Source of the DNA: CAYUXF01 sp964448755
GTDB lineage: Bacteria > Margulisbacteria > Termititenacia > Termititenacales > CAYUXF01
Direction of reading: 5' to 3'
Assembly (NCBI GenBank): GCA_964448755.1
Contig: CAYUXF010000076.1
Location: 1-6,159, forward strand
Length of the DNA: 6,159 bases
Shown: positions 1 to 4,782 of the stretch, in pieces
Layout of the letters: every line of letters starts with the position of its first letter
How positions within the stretch are numbered: the stretch's first letter is position 1
Notes under the pieces: generated by a model
Told to the model about the DNA's origin: nothing
What the model saw: the letters and a program-made list of their open reading frames with translations, nothing else
The model's database searches: none
Position numbers and translations under genes: made by a program

Positions 1-302
1 TACCGACGGAGACTGCTTGGAAGTATACAGCTGAAGAAATACGAGCGCTTAGGGCGGATTCTGCAGGCAAGCTGGCAGGAATTAATGAATTATGTTTTGG
101 TGGACTTTCAGCAATGTATGCGCCACCTTCTGGTGTTTTAAGTGCAGTTGGATCTCAGTTTATACATTATACTGTTAATAGTGGTCTGAGTGGAACTCCT
201 ATTGGTGCTGGTTCTATTGTTTTAGGTTCTGTTATGATTGGGGCTGAAAACTGGAGCAATGTTAGTAATGCATATAGTCGTGCATATAATTTAATTTATT
301 AG
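1..302 (+). CDS. 3' end of an unrecognised gene (99 residues visible)
   Basis: An open frame runs from the window edge (first full codon at base 3) to TAG at 300–302, so the 5' part lies outside the window. I do not recognise the family. The visible part starts with a charged helical stretch rich in Ala, Glu and Arg. It continues into a Gly/Ala/Ser-rich, rather hydrophobic region (visible residues about 30–81) and ends with an aromatic tail (…AYSRAYNLIY). An internal ATG at 114 has no ribosome binding site and the frame is open upstream of it, so a 62-aa protein starting there is unlikely. The stop codon abuts the ribosome binding site of the next small gene, which suggests co-transcription. 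A glycine-rich hydrophobic C-terminus next to a small membrane protein would fit a membrane-active or secreted protein with a partner, but nothing here proves that. Confidence 0.6.
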   Translation, partial: PTETAWKYTAEEIRALRADSAGKLAGINELCFGGLSAMYAPPSGVLSAVGSQFIHYTVNSGLSGTPIGAGSIVLGSVMIGAENWSNVSNAYSRAYNLIY

Positions 303-310
303 GAGTCGAA

Positions 311-460
311 ATGAGTAAAATTAATAATATTTATGAAAAGGTTTGTCTTTTTATACTTAATAACATGTTTCAGTGGGGCCCATATTCTAATATATTTATA
401 TTTGCATTTGTAATTGCTGGAATTGTTTTAATTGTTTTGTTTAAGATGATCTACTTATAA
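311..460 (+). CDS. small single-pass membrane protein (49 aa)
   Basis: ATG at 311 is preceded by AGGAG at 301–305 with a 5-nt spacer. The frame ends at TAA 458–460, giving 49 residues. The N-terminal half is polar with scattered hydrophobics (MSKINNIYEK…). Residues about 28–44 (IFIFAFVIAGIVLIVLF) form one clear transmembrane helix, followed by a short KMIYL tail. The ribosome binding site starts within the stop codon of the upstream gene (TAG at 300–302), so the two are very likely translated from one message. The size and single C-terminal helix would fit an accessory, immunity or holin-like partner of the upstream product, but no family is recognised and this is inference. The reading frame and ribosome binding site are well supported; the function is unknown. 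Confidence 0.6.
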   Translation: MSKINNIYEKVCLFILNNMFQWGPYSNIFIFAFVIAGIVLIVLFKMIYL

Positions 461-494
461 AAAAACTCAGAGAAAATAGAGGGGTTAAAATAAT

Positions 495-528
495 AAAAGT
501 TTTTAATTTAATGCTCCACCAAACTTTT
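495..528. other. AT-rich inverted repeat (possible weak 3' hairpin)
   Basis: AAAAGTTT (495–502) and AAACTTTT (521–528) are perfect inverted repeats around an 18-nt loop. They start 34 nt after the stop of the 49-aa gene. The stem has little GC and no clear T-run follows, so it is a poor intrinsic terminator. It could be a weak 3' structure or simply chance in AT-rich DNA. Confidence 0.25.
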
Positions 529-615
529 AACTTGTTTTAGGATAGAGCGTGTACTAGAAATTTATTCATTCGTGATCGGATGAAAGAAAAATTAAAAAAC
601 AGTTCCTTGAAAACA

Positions 616-653
616 ATTCGCGCAGCGAATATAAAATAATTTATCGTCTGCGC
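616..653. other. nested hairpin-forming dyad
   Basis: Two alternative stems share this stretch. One is ATTCGC-gca-GCGAAT (616–630), a perfect 6-bp stem with a triloop. The other is a longer stem pairing GCGCAG/CGA (620–628) with TCG/T/CTGCGC (644–653), with one bulged T at 647 and an inner TAAA/TTTA dyad. No T-run follows. It may be a mobile-element end, an RNA structure or a recombination site; no family is recognised. Confidence 0.35.
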
Positions 654-691
654 TAAAAACGCAAAAGAATATTGAAATATAGTTGGTTTCC

Positions 692-706
692 TTGGGCGCT
701 GCCCAA
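692..706. other. perfect GC-rich triloop hairpin
   Basis: TTGGGC (692–697) and GCCCAA (701–706) pair perfectly around the loop GCT. Flanking GGT (about 685–687) and ACC (707–709) could extend the stem past a small bulge. No U-tract follows, so a terminator is unlikely. It lies between the dyad at 616–653 and the palindromic half of repeat copy A, in the same non-coding stretch. Confidence 0.4.
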
Positions 707-739
707 ACCCAGCGGACGCTGATAAGGTGTTTTAAAGAT

Positions 740-789
740 AAACGTCGCTGATCGAGTGGCCGCAGGCTGTATCGAGAGCAGCGATGTTT
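740..789. other. long hairpin in repeat copy A
   Basis: AAACGTCGCTG (740–750) pairs with CAGCGATGTTT (779–789): ten Watson–Crick pairs and one G·T. The 28-nt loop contains ATCGAG twice (751–756 and 771–776), flanking an inner stem GCC-gca-GGC (759–767). This layered structure resembles REP-like palindromic elements or a folded recombination site in general form. The flanks do not fit the integron attC consensus. Confidence 0.5.
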
Positions 790-850
790 TGGCATACGTT
801 TGAACAGTCTAATAGTGCCGGTTCGCAGATGGCAACAAATCAAGACATTA

Positions 851-879
851 TTGAAATTTATGACCTGTTGCCCGATAAT
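851..879 (+). promoter_or_regulatory. candidate sigma-70 promoter in copy A
   Basis: TTGAAA (851–856), a 17-bp spacer, and GATAAT (874–879): each hexamer matches the consensus at five of six bases with ideal spacing. A start near 886 would give a leader of about 134 nt before the 74-aa gene. The same element occurs in copy B. Confidence 0.45.
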
Positions 880-881
880 AC

Positions 882-900
882 TTTAGTTATTGTAACTAAA
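882..900. promoter_or_regulatory. operator-like dyad overlapping the copy A promoter start
   Basis: TTTAGTTA (882–889) and TAACTAAA (893–900) form a perfect 8-bp inverted repeat around TTG. It begins 2 bp past the candidate -10 and covers the expected transcription start, a typical repressor position. It is too AT-rich to act as a terminator. The protein that might bind it is unknown. Confidence 0.4.
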
Positions 901-984
901 ACCTAGAAATTGATTGTGTTTTGATTTCTTTTATTTTTTTCTATAGATTTGATAAAAATGTCAAAAAATTATGGATTAGAAGTT

Positions 985-990
985 TATAAT
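985..990 (+). promoter_or_regulatory. candidate -10 element before the 74-aa gene
   Basis: A perfect TATAAT lies 29 bp upstream of the ATG at 1020. No good -35 is present at normal spacing; the nearest candidate, TGTCAA at 959–964, has a 20-bp gap. In such AT-rich DNA this may be chance. Confidence 0.35.
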
Positions 991-1008
991 CCGATAGAAT
1001 ATATAAGT

Positions 1009-1013
1009 AGGAG
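1009..1013 (+). promoter_or_regulatory. ribosome binding site that decides the start at 1020
   Basis: AGGAG at 1009–1013 directly abuts the ATG at 1014, leaving no spacer for that codon. It lies 6 nt before the ATG at 1020, so 1020 is the better start. Confidence 0.7.
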
Positions 1014-1019
1014 ATGGCA

Positions 1020-1244
1020 ATGAAAAAAGATTTTACACTTAATGACACAGAGATAAAGATCAATGGCATGAATGCTTTAAATAAAGTTCTAGGGCCTATA
1101 GGTGTTATGAAATTTATAGCTTTGCTTAATAGAGAACCACAAGTTGATTCTATTGAATTGTCTAAAAAACTTTATGCTGGTCAATCCGTAGATCAAATCT
1201 TTGAAAGAGCCAGTGCGTCTTGGAAGAAACGTTCTAAAAAGTAA
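1020..1244 (+). CDS. small antitoxin-like protein (74 aa)
   Basis: The frame runs from ATG 1020, chosen for its 6-nt spacer to AGGAG, to TAA 1242–1244. The protein is small, soluble and has a basic tail (SWKKRSKK). The order …ALNKVLGPIGVMKFIALLNREP…LSKKLYAGQSVDQIFERA… resembles, from memory, a widespread family of small proteins. Those carry an 'LGpvdaerFI.li.rEP' segment followed by 'lf.gmSveeI...A', and are usually annotated as hypothetical or antitoxin-like. No toxin gene is visible next to it; only the repeat-borne mini-ORFs flank it. The AT-rich codons and its position between the two repeat copies suggest that it arrived as a cassette. A regulator acting on the adjacent dyads is possible but unproven. 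Confidence 0.65.
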   Translation: MKKDFTLNDTEIKINGMNALNKVLGPIGVMKFIALLNREPQVDSIELSKKLYAGQSVDQIFERASASWKKRSKK

Positions 1245-1265
1245 CTTTCAAAAATAAGTTTAGAT

Positions 1266-1318
1266 AAACGTCGCTGATCGAGTGGCCGCAGGCTGTATCG
1301 AGAGCAGCGATGGCGTTT
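1266..1318. other. long hairpin in repeat copy B
   Basis: AAACGTCGCTG (1266–1276) pairs with CAGCGA (1305–1310) and, past a 3-nt bulge (TGG, 1311–1313), with CGTTT (1314–1318). Sequence identity with copy A ends at 1312, yet the stem can still be completed from different bases. This may reflect a preserved structure or coincidence. Confidence 0.45.
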
Positions 1319-1352
1319 TTAAAGATCGTCTATCACAGCAATCAAGACATCA

Positions 1353-1381
1353 TTGAAATTTATGACCTGTTGCCCGATAAT
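1353..1381 (+). promoter_or_regulatory. candidate flhB promoter in repeat copy B
   Basis: TTGAAA (1353–1358), a 17-bp spacer, and GATAAT (1376–1381), identical to the copy A element. Transcription starting near 1388 would give a leader of about 30 nt carrying the flhB ribosome binding site. Read-through from upstream is also possible. Confidence 0.5.
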
Positions 1382-1383
1382 AC

Positions 1384-1402
1384 TTTAGTTATTGTCACTA
1401 AA
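1384..1402. promoter_or_regulatory. operator-like dyad before flhB (one mismatch)
   Basis: TTTAGTTA (1384–1391) and TCACTAAA (1395–1402) repeat the copy A dyad, with one arm base changed (C at 1396), so seven of eight pairs remain. It covers the expected start of transcription of the flhB promoter candidate. Confidence 0.35.
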
Positions 1403-1406
1403 AACT

Positions 1407-1411
1407 AGGGG
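1407..1411 (+). promoter_or_regulatory. ribosome binding site of flhB
   Basis: AGGGG at 1407–1411, extended by GTG, lies 6 nt before TTG 1418 and supports that non-ATG start. It overlaps the stop codon of mini-ORF B. Confidence 0.65.
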
Positions 1412-1417
1412 TGTATT

Positions 1418-2521
1418 TTGGGTGAACAGACCGGCGATAAGACAGAGGAACCTACGCCGCATAAATTGCAGGAAGCCCGTAAAAAAGGGCAGGTCGCTAA
1501 ATCTAAAGAGATAACTACCGCCGTGCTTGTCCTGGTGACTTACCAGGTCTTAAAAGGCGTGGCTGCTGATATGTGGTATCGGATCGTGGAATATTCTCAG
1601 TTTATGTTCCGGCAAATTAAAGAGGCGCCGCGTATTTTAGATGCCCCTTTTGCCGATGCCCTTTTGAATCATTCTGTTATGACGCTGCTCAAAATAATGC
1701 TGCCTATTTTTGCCGTTACTTTTTTTACCGCAATTATTATTGAGAATTTACAGACGCAGTTTGTGGTTTCTGCCGAGTCCATGACGCCGAAGCTTGATAA
1801 ACTCAACCCCTTGAGCGGTTTAAAGCGTATTTTTTCCATGAAAGGTTTTGTCCAGATCCTTATTACGATCTTGAAGATTATTATAGTGGCGATGATTGTC
1901 TGGAGCGTTATTAAGAAAAATATTCCTATTATTATTACGGCTATGACGATGGATCTTTGGAGTTTAATGATCTTTGTCGGTGGGTTAGTGATGGCTATTT
2001 CTATGAAAGTTGCCGGTTTTTATGTGGCTATCGCGGCTTTAGATTATCTTTATCAGAAGCACGAATTCCATAAATCTATGATGATGACCAAACAAGAGGT
2101 CAAAGAAGAGTATAAGCGTTTAGAAGGTGATCCTATTATTAAACAGGCCCAGCGGCAGAAACAACGCGAGGCCTCTATGCGCCGCCAGCAAGGAGCTGTT
2201 CCCAATGCCGATGTGGTTGTCACTAACCCGATCCACTTAGCTTGTGCTATTAGATATAACCCGGAAGTAGATAAAGCGCCGTTATTAATAGCTAAAGGGC
2301 AGCGTCTGCAGGCCGAAGAAATTAAGCAAATAGCCGACGAGAATTATGTCCCCATTGTGGAGAACGAGGAGCTGGCGCGCAGTATTTATAAGACGACAGA
2401 GCCGGGCGAGAGTATTCCGCCTGAACTTTACCGGGCGGTAGCGGAGGTCTTGGCATTTGTCTATAAACTGGGCCGCAATAAAAAGTTTAAAAAGAACCGG
2501 CCGATCGTTAACAGGGCTTAG
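1418..2521 (+). CDS. flhB: flagellar export protein FlhB, substrate-specificity switch
   Basis: FlhB is an inner-membrane part of the flagellar type III export gate. Its cytoplasmic domain cleaves itself, and this accompanies the change from rod/hook to filament export. The 367-aa length is usual. The N-terminus (DKTEEPTPHKLQEARKKGQV) is the family hallmark. Four membrane segments lie at about residues 31–48, 87–108, 145–165 and 180–206. A charged linker follows at about 215–258. The cleavage motif is N270-P271-I272-H273, where NPTH is usual. The cleaved domain ends with typical VPIVENEELARSIYKT…PGESIPPELY…AVAEVLAFVYKL and a basic tail. TTG 1418 is chosen for its ribosome binding site and because the family N-terminus begins there. 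fliR, a common upstream neighbour, is absent here; accessory DNA lies upstream and flhA 66 bp downstream. Confidence 0.97.
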   Translation: MGEQTGDKTEEPTPHKLQEARKKGQVAKSKEITTAVLVLVTYQVLKGVAADMWYRIVEYSQFMFRQIKEAPRILDAPFADALLNHSVMTLLKIMLPIFAVTFFTAIIIENLQTQFVVSAESMTPKLDKLNPLSGLKRIFSMKGFVQILITILKIIIVAMIVWSVIKKNIPIIITAMTMDLWSLMIFVGGLVMAISMKVAGFYVAIAALDYLYQKHEFHKSMMMTKQEVKEEYKRLEGDPIIKQAQRQKQREASMRRQQGAVPNADVVVTNPIHLACAIRYNPEVDKAPLLIAKGQRLQAEEIKQIADENYVPIVENEELARSIYKTTEPGESIPPELYRAVAEVLAFVYKLGRNKKFKKNRPIVNRA

Positions 2522-2574
2522 TTAAATCTCCCTTTACTTACAAGCCGCTAATTAGTAAAATACTGCTATATTCT

Positions 2575-2581
2575 GAGGGGG
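2575..2581 (+). promoter_or_regulatory. ribosome binding site of flhA
   Basis: GAGGGGG lies 6 nt before TTG 2588. It supports the TTG start; no ATG fits upstream. The 66-bp gap after flhB contains no terminator-like structure, so flhB and flhA are probably co-transcribed. Confidence 0.65.
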
Positions 2582-2587
2582 ATTTCT

Positions 2588-4693
2588 TTGGCTGCTACTG
2601 TTTCAAAATTTAGTTTTAAAGATTTTTTCCGTGGCGGCGATATGGGCGTCGCGCTGGTATTGGTTTTGATCATCGGCATGATGATCGTGCCGATGCCGAC
2701 CTGGTTATTAGATATTTTGATGGTCTTTTCTATCTCTTCCGGTTTGGCAATTTTATTGATCTCGATGTTTTTGCAGCGTTCGCTGGATTTGTTATCTTTC
2801 CCTTCTATTATATTGGTCTTAACGTTGTATCGTCTGGCGCTGAATGTCTCCTCTACTAGATTGATCTTAGCACTGGGGCCGGCATTTGACGGTAAAGTTA
2901 TTTTGGCGTTTGCCAATTTCGTAACGGCCGGCAACTTTGTGGTTGGCGGTGTTATTTTCGTCATACTGGTATTAGTTAACTTTATTGTAATTACCAAAGG
3001 TGCCGAGCGCGTAGCGGAAGTTGCCGCCAGGTTTACACTTGATGCCATGCCCGGTAAACAGATGGCCATTGATGCCGATCTTAATGCCGGCTTAATTGAC
3101 GGCGACCAAGCTCGCCAGCGCCGTGAAGATCTCAGTAAAGAATCTACTTTTTTCGGTTCCATGGATGGTGCCAATAAGTTTGTTCGCGGCGATGCTGTTG
3201 CCGGTATTATTATTGTTTTAATTAACCTGATCGGCGGTATGATCATTGGTGTTATGCAGAAAAGTCTGACAATTCAAGAAGCGATGAATACCTATTTTAA
3301 ACTGACGATTGGTGACGGTTTGGTCTCGCAGATACCGGCTCTGTTGCTCTCTATGGCGACCGGTTTAGTTGTAACTAAATCTGCTTCAGAATTCTCGCTC
3401 GGTTCCGATCTTATCAAGGAGTTGACCCGCCAGCCGCGCGCCTTTGCTTATACGGGAATGATCCTGGCTGTTTTTGCTTTTGTTCCCGGGCTGCCGACCG
3501 GTCCTTTTATGGTTATGGCGATCATGAGCGCTTCTATTGCCTTTCTTATTTTTAGACAACAGGCCCAGGCTGAATTAGCGGAACTGGGCGGCGGTATCGG
3601 TTCAGACGCTGAGGCGGCCAAAGAGGCCTTAAAGAAACCGGAAAATTTACTTGGCACGCTGGCACTTGATCCGATAGCGTTAAAGACTGGCCGTAATTTA
3701 GTTCCTTTAATTGATCCCAGTCAGGATGGTCCGCTGTTAGAGCGCATTACGTTGGTCCGTTACCATATTGGCCAGGAACTTGGTTTTGTTATTCCCGGTG
3801 TGCGGGTCATGGATGATCTTTCTCTGCCGCCCAATGAGTATGTCATTGAAATTCGCGGCACTAAAGTAGCTACCGGCGTAGCGCTGGTCAATTATCATTA
3901 TGTTATGGCTTCGGTTGAAGAACTGGCAGAAAAGAATATTTCCGGTGAAGAGACCGAAGATCCTGTGACTAAGCTGCCAGCCGCCTGGGTGCTTGATGAT
4001 TATCTGCCGCAGCTACAGAGTTCCGGTTATATTGTACTTTCACCGGTCGATTATGTGGCCAATCATTTTACGGAAATTATTAAGCAGCATGCCGATGAGA
4101 TCATGACCAGACAAAATGTCCAGTCGCTTCTGGAACTGGTCAAAAATACCAACGCGGCAATTGTCCGTGAATTGGTGCCCGATATGCTTTCGCTCGGCCA
4201 GGTACATAAAGTTTTGCAGTTATTGGTTAGAGAAAGAGTCTCGATCCGCGATCTTTCCACAATTTTAGAAAAATTGGCCGACTACGCTCATGTTTCGCGT
4301 GATACCAGTTTATTGGCAGAGTATGTTCGGCAGTCGCTTTCGCGGCAAATTTGTTCGCAGTATGTTGATAAAGACGATACTTTAACGGTCATTACGATCG
4401 ATCCGCGCTTAGAAGAAACTATGGTCAATTCGCTGCATCAGTCTGAATACGGTTCTTTCTTGGCGCTTGATCCGAGCATTGGCGAAAAGGTCTTAGAACA
4501 GGTCCAGGAGCAGATGGCTAATTTCCAAAAAATGAACCGCACGGCGATCGTCCTTTGCTCGCCGCGGTTGCGTCCGCATTTTAAGAAGTTTACTGAGCGG
4601 AATTATCCGAGCATTTGTGTTATGTCTTATAATGAAGTAGTGCCGGATATTAAGGTTCAGTCTATTGGTATTATTTCGGTAGATGAATATTAG
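2588..4693 (+). CDS. flhA: flagellar export gate protein FlhA
   Basis: FlhA is the major export-gate protein. Its membrane part helps use the proton motive force, and its cytoplasmic domain forms a ring that docks chaperone–substrate complexes. The product has 701 residues, the family's usual size. The N-terminal half is strongly hydrophobic, consistent with eight helices between about residues 20 and 322. The FHIPEP-family hallmarks are present: YRLALNVSSTRLIL (81–94) and, in the cytoplasmic loop, RFTLDAMPGKQMAIDADL (148–165) followed by NAGLI. A linker at about 323–355 leads to the cytoplasmic domain, which has typical LVPLIDPSQDGPLLERI, LPPNEYVIEI and GQVHKVLQLLVRERVSIRDL segments. TTG 2588 fits the ribosome binding site and the start of homology. 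No truncation or frameshift is seen. It follows flhB by 66 bp. Confidence 0.98.
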   Translation: MAATVSKFSFKDFFRGGDMGVALVLVLIIGMMIVPMPTWLLDILMVFSISSGLAILLISMFLQRSLDLLSFPSIILVLTLYRLALNVSSTRLILALGPAFDGKVILAFANFVTAGNFVVGGVIFVILVLVNFIVITKGAERVAEVAARFTLDAMPGKQMAIDADLNAGLIDGDQARQRREDLSKESTFFGSMDGANKFVRGDAVAGIIIVLINLIGGMIIGVMQKSLTIQEAMNTYFKLTIGDGLVSQIPALLLSMATGLVVTKSASEFSLGSDLIKELTRQPRAFAYTGMILAVFAFVPGLPTGPFMVMAIMSASIAFLIFRQQAQAELAELGGGIGSDAEAAKEALKKPENLLGTLALDPIALKTGRNLVPLIDPSQDGPLLERITLVRYHIGQELGFVIPGVRVMDDLSLPPNEYVIEIRGTKVATGVALVNYHYVMASVEELAEKNISGEETEDPVTKLPAAWVLDDYLPQLQSSGYIVLSPVDYVANHFTEIIKQHADEIMTRQNVQSLLELVKNTNAAIVRELVPDMLSLGQVHKVLQLLVRERVSIRDLSTILEKLADYAHVSRDTSLLAEYVRQSLSRQICSQYVDKDDTLTVITIDPRLEETMVNSLHQSEYGSFLALDPSIGEKVLEQVQEQMANFQKMNRTAIVLCSPRLRPHFKKFTERNYPSICVMSYNEVVPDIKVQSIGIISVDEY

Positions 4694-4745
4694 AAAATTG
4701 AACATAAAAAAATGAACTGTTATTTTAAAAGCAACGATTAAGTAG

Positions 4746-4751
4746 TATAAT
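4746..4751 (+). promoter_or_regulatory. candidate -10 element before the 115-aa gene
   Basis: A perfect TATAAT lies 31 bp before the ATG at 4783, in the 89-bp gap after flhA. The base run at -35 spacing (TTTTAA, 4723–4728) is a poor -35. It could give the last two genes a promoter of their own, separate from the flagellar message. Confidence 0.4.
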
Positions 4752-4770
4752 AAATTATTATTTGAGGGCA

Positions 4771-4776
4771 GGGAGG
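4771..4776 (+). promoter_or_regulatory. ribosome binding site that decides the start at 4783
   Basis: GGGAGG lies 6 nt before ATG 4783. An upstream in-frame TTG at 4762 would place this site inside the coding region and has no comparable site of its own, so the ATG is preferred. Confidence 0.7.
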
Positions 4777-4782
4777 CCAACT

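Larger units (their letters stand above)
736..906. repeat. composite direct repeat, copy A
   Basis: Bases 736–786 are identical over 51 bp to 1262–1312. Bases 838–906 match 1340–1408 at 66 of 69 positions (differences at 849, 894 and 902). The middle (787–837, 51 bp) has no evident similarity to the 27-bp middle of copy B. The middles differ by 24 bp, a multiple of three. The first half is palindromic; the second half carries a peptide tail, a promoter-like element and a dyad, each described separately. Together with copy B it brackets the 74-aa gene. I recognise no insertion-sequence ends and see no transposase in the window. Confidence 0.85.
784..906 (+). pseudogene. mini-ORF A (40 codons), possible gene fragment
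   Basis: ATG at 784 to TAG 904–906. The C-terminal residues DIIEIYDLLPDNTLVIVTK are identical to those of mini-ORF B, with only the last residue differing (T here, N in B). The N-terminal part (MFWHTFEQSNSAGSQMAT) is not shared. No ribosome binding site precedes the ATG, which lies inside the hairpin arm. Two of the three base differences in the shared tail are synonymous, suggesting that this tail was once, or still is, protein-coding. I read it as the transplanted 3' end of a gene rather than a working gene. The parent gene is not recognised. Confidence 0.35.
461..1019. other. gene-poor accessory spacer with hairpins and repeat copy A
   Basis: No convincing gene longer than 41 codons lies here. 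Bases 461–600 are strongly AT-rich (481–540 has 15 G/C of 60). Bases 616–830 are more balanced and rich in short dyads, including repeat copy A. Bases 907–1008 are AT-rich again and lead into the small gene at 1020. A 19-codon frame at 580–639 (ATG AAA GAA AAA…) has no ribosome binding site and is not called. The mosaic composition suggests several insertion or decay events. Confidence 0.5.
1262..1408. repeat. composite direct repeat, copy B (next to flhB)
   Basis: This is the second copy of the element at 736–906. It has the 51-bp identical half (1262–1312), a 27-bp unrelated middle (1313–1339) and the 69-bp near-identical half (1340–1408). It begins 17 bp after the stop of the 74-aa gene. 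It ends at the TAG whose last two bases start the flhB ribosome binding site. It therefore supplies the whole immediate upstream region of flhB. Confidence 0.85.
1310..1408 (+). pseudogene. mini-ORF B (32 codons), possible gene remnant
   Basis: ATG at 1310 to TAG 1406–1408 encodes MAFLKIVYHSNQ followed by DIIEIYDLLPDNTLVIVTK and a final N. The ATG has no ribosome binding site. The stop overlaps the flhB ribosome binding site and lies 9 nt before the flhB start, the arrangement expected of a real upstream gene coupled to flhB. In the same frame the repeat reads TSLIEWPQAVSRAA just before the ATG, after an in-frame TAA at 1265–1267. It may be the surviving C-terminus of the original gene upstream of flhB. 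It does not look like FliR, the usual neighbour, because it is short and not membrane-like. Confidence 0.35.

Noticed and set aside
692..706. Intrinsic terminator
   Set aside because: The stem is good, but it is followed by ACCCAGCGG rather than a T-run, and no gene ends just upstream.
740..789. Integron attC recombination site
   Set aside because: The AAAC…GTTT arms look suggestive, but the flanks do not match RYYYAAC (GATAAAC) or GTTRRRY (GTTTTGG). No integrase is present, and the shared 69-bp coding-like segment does not fit a cassette array.
592..843. 83-codon reverse-strand open frame across the hairpins and repeat copy A
   Set aside because: It runs through three palindromes, has no ribosome binding site at its start, and its product looks like no known protein. 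The forward-strand repeat features explain the stretch better.
1014..1019. Start of the small gene at ATG 1014
   Set aside because: The AGGAG motif directly touches this ATG, leaving no spacer. The in-frame ATG at 1020 has the proper 6-nt spacing.
736..1312. CRISPR array
   Set aside because: There are only two copies, about 500 bp apart, with a gene between them. There is no regular spacer pattern and no cas gene in the window.
2566..3246. 226-codon reverse-strand open frame opposite flhA
   Set aside because: It lies entirely over the unmistakable flhA gene and its start, and its Ser/Thr/Ile/Lys-rich product is typical of an antisense shadow.
4762..4782. TTG start for the 115-aa gene at 4762
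   Set aside because: This 7-codon extension would bury the GGGAGG ribosome binding site inside the coding region. The ATG at 4783 is well placed behind it.
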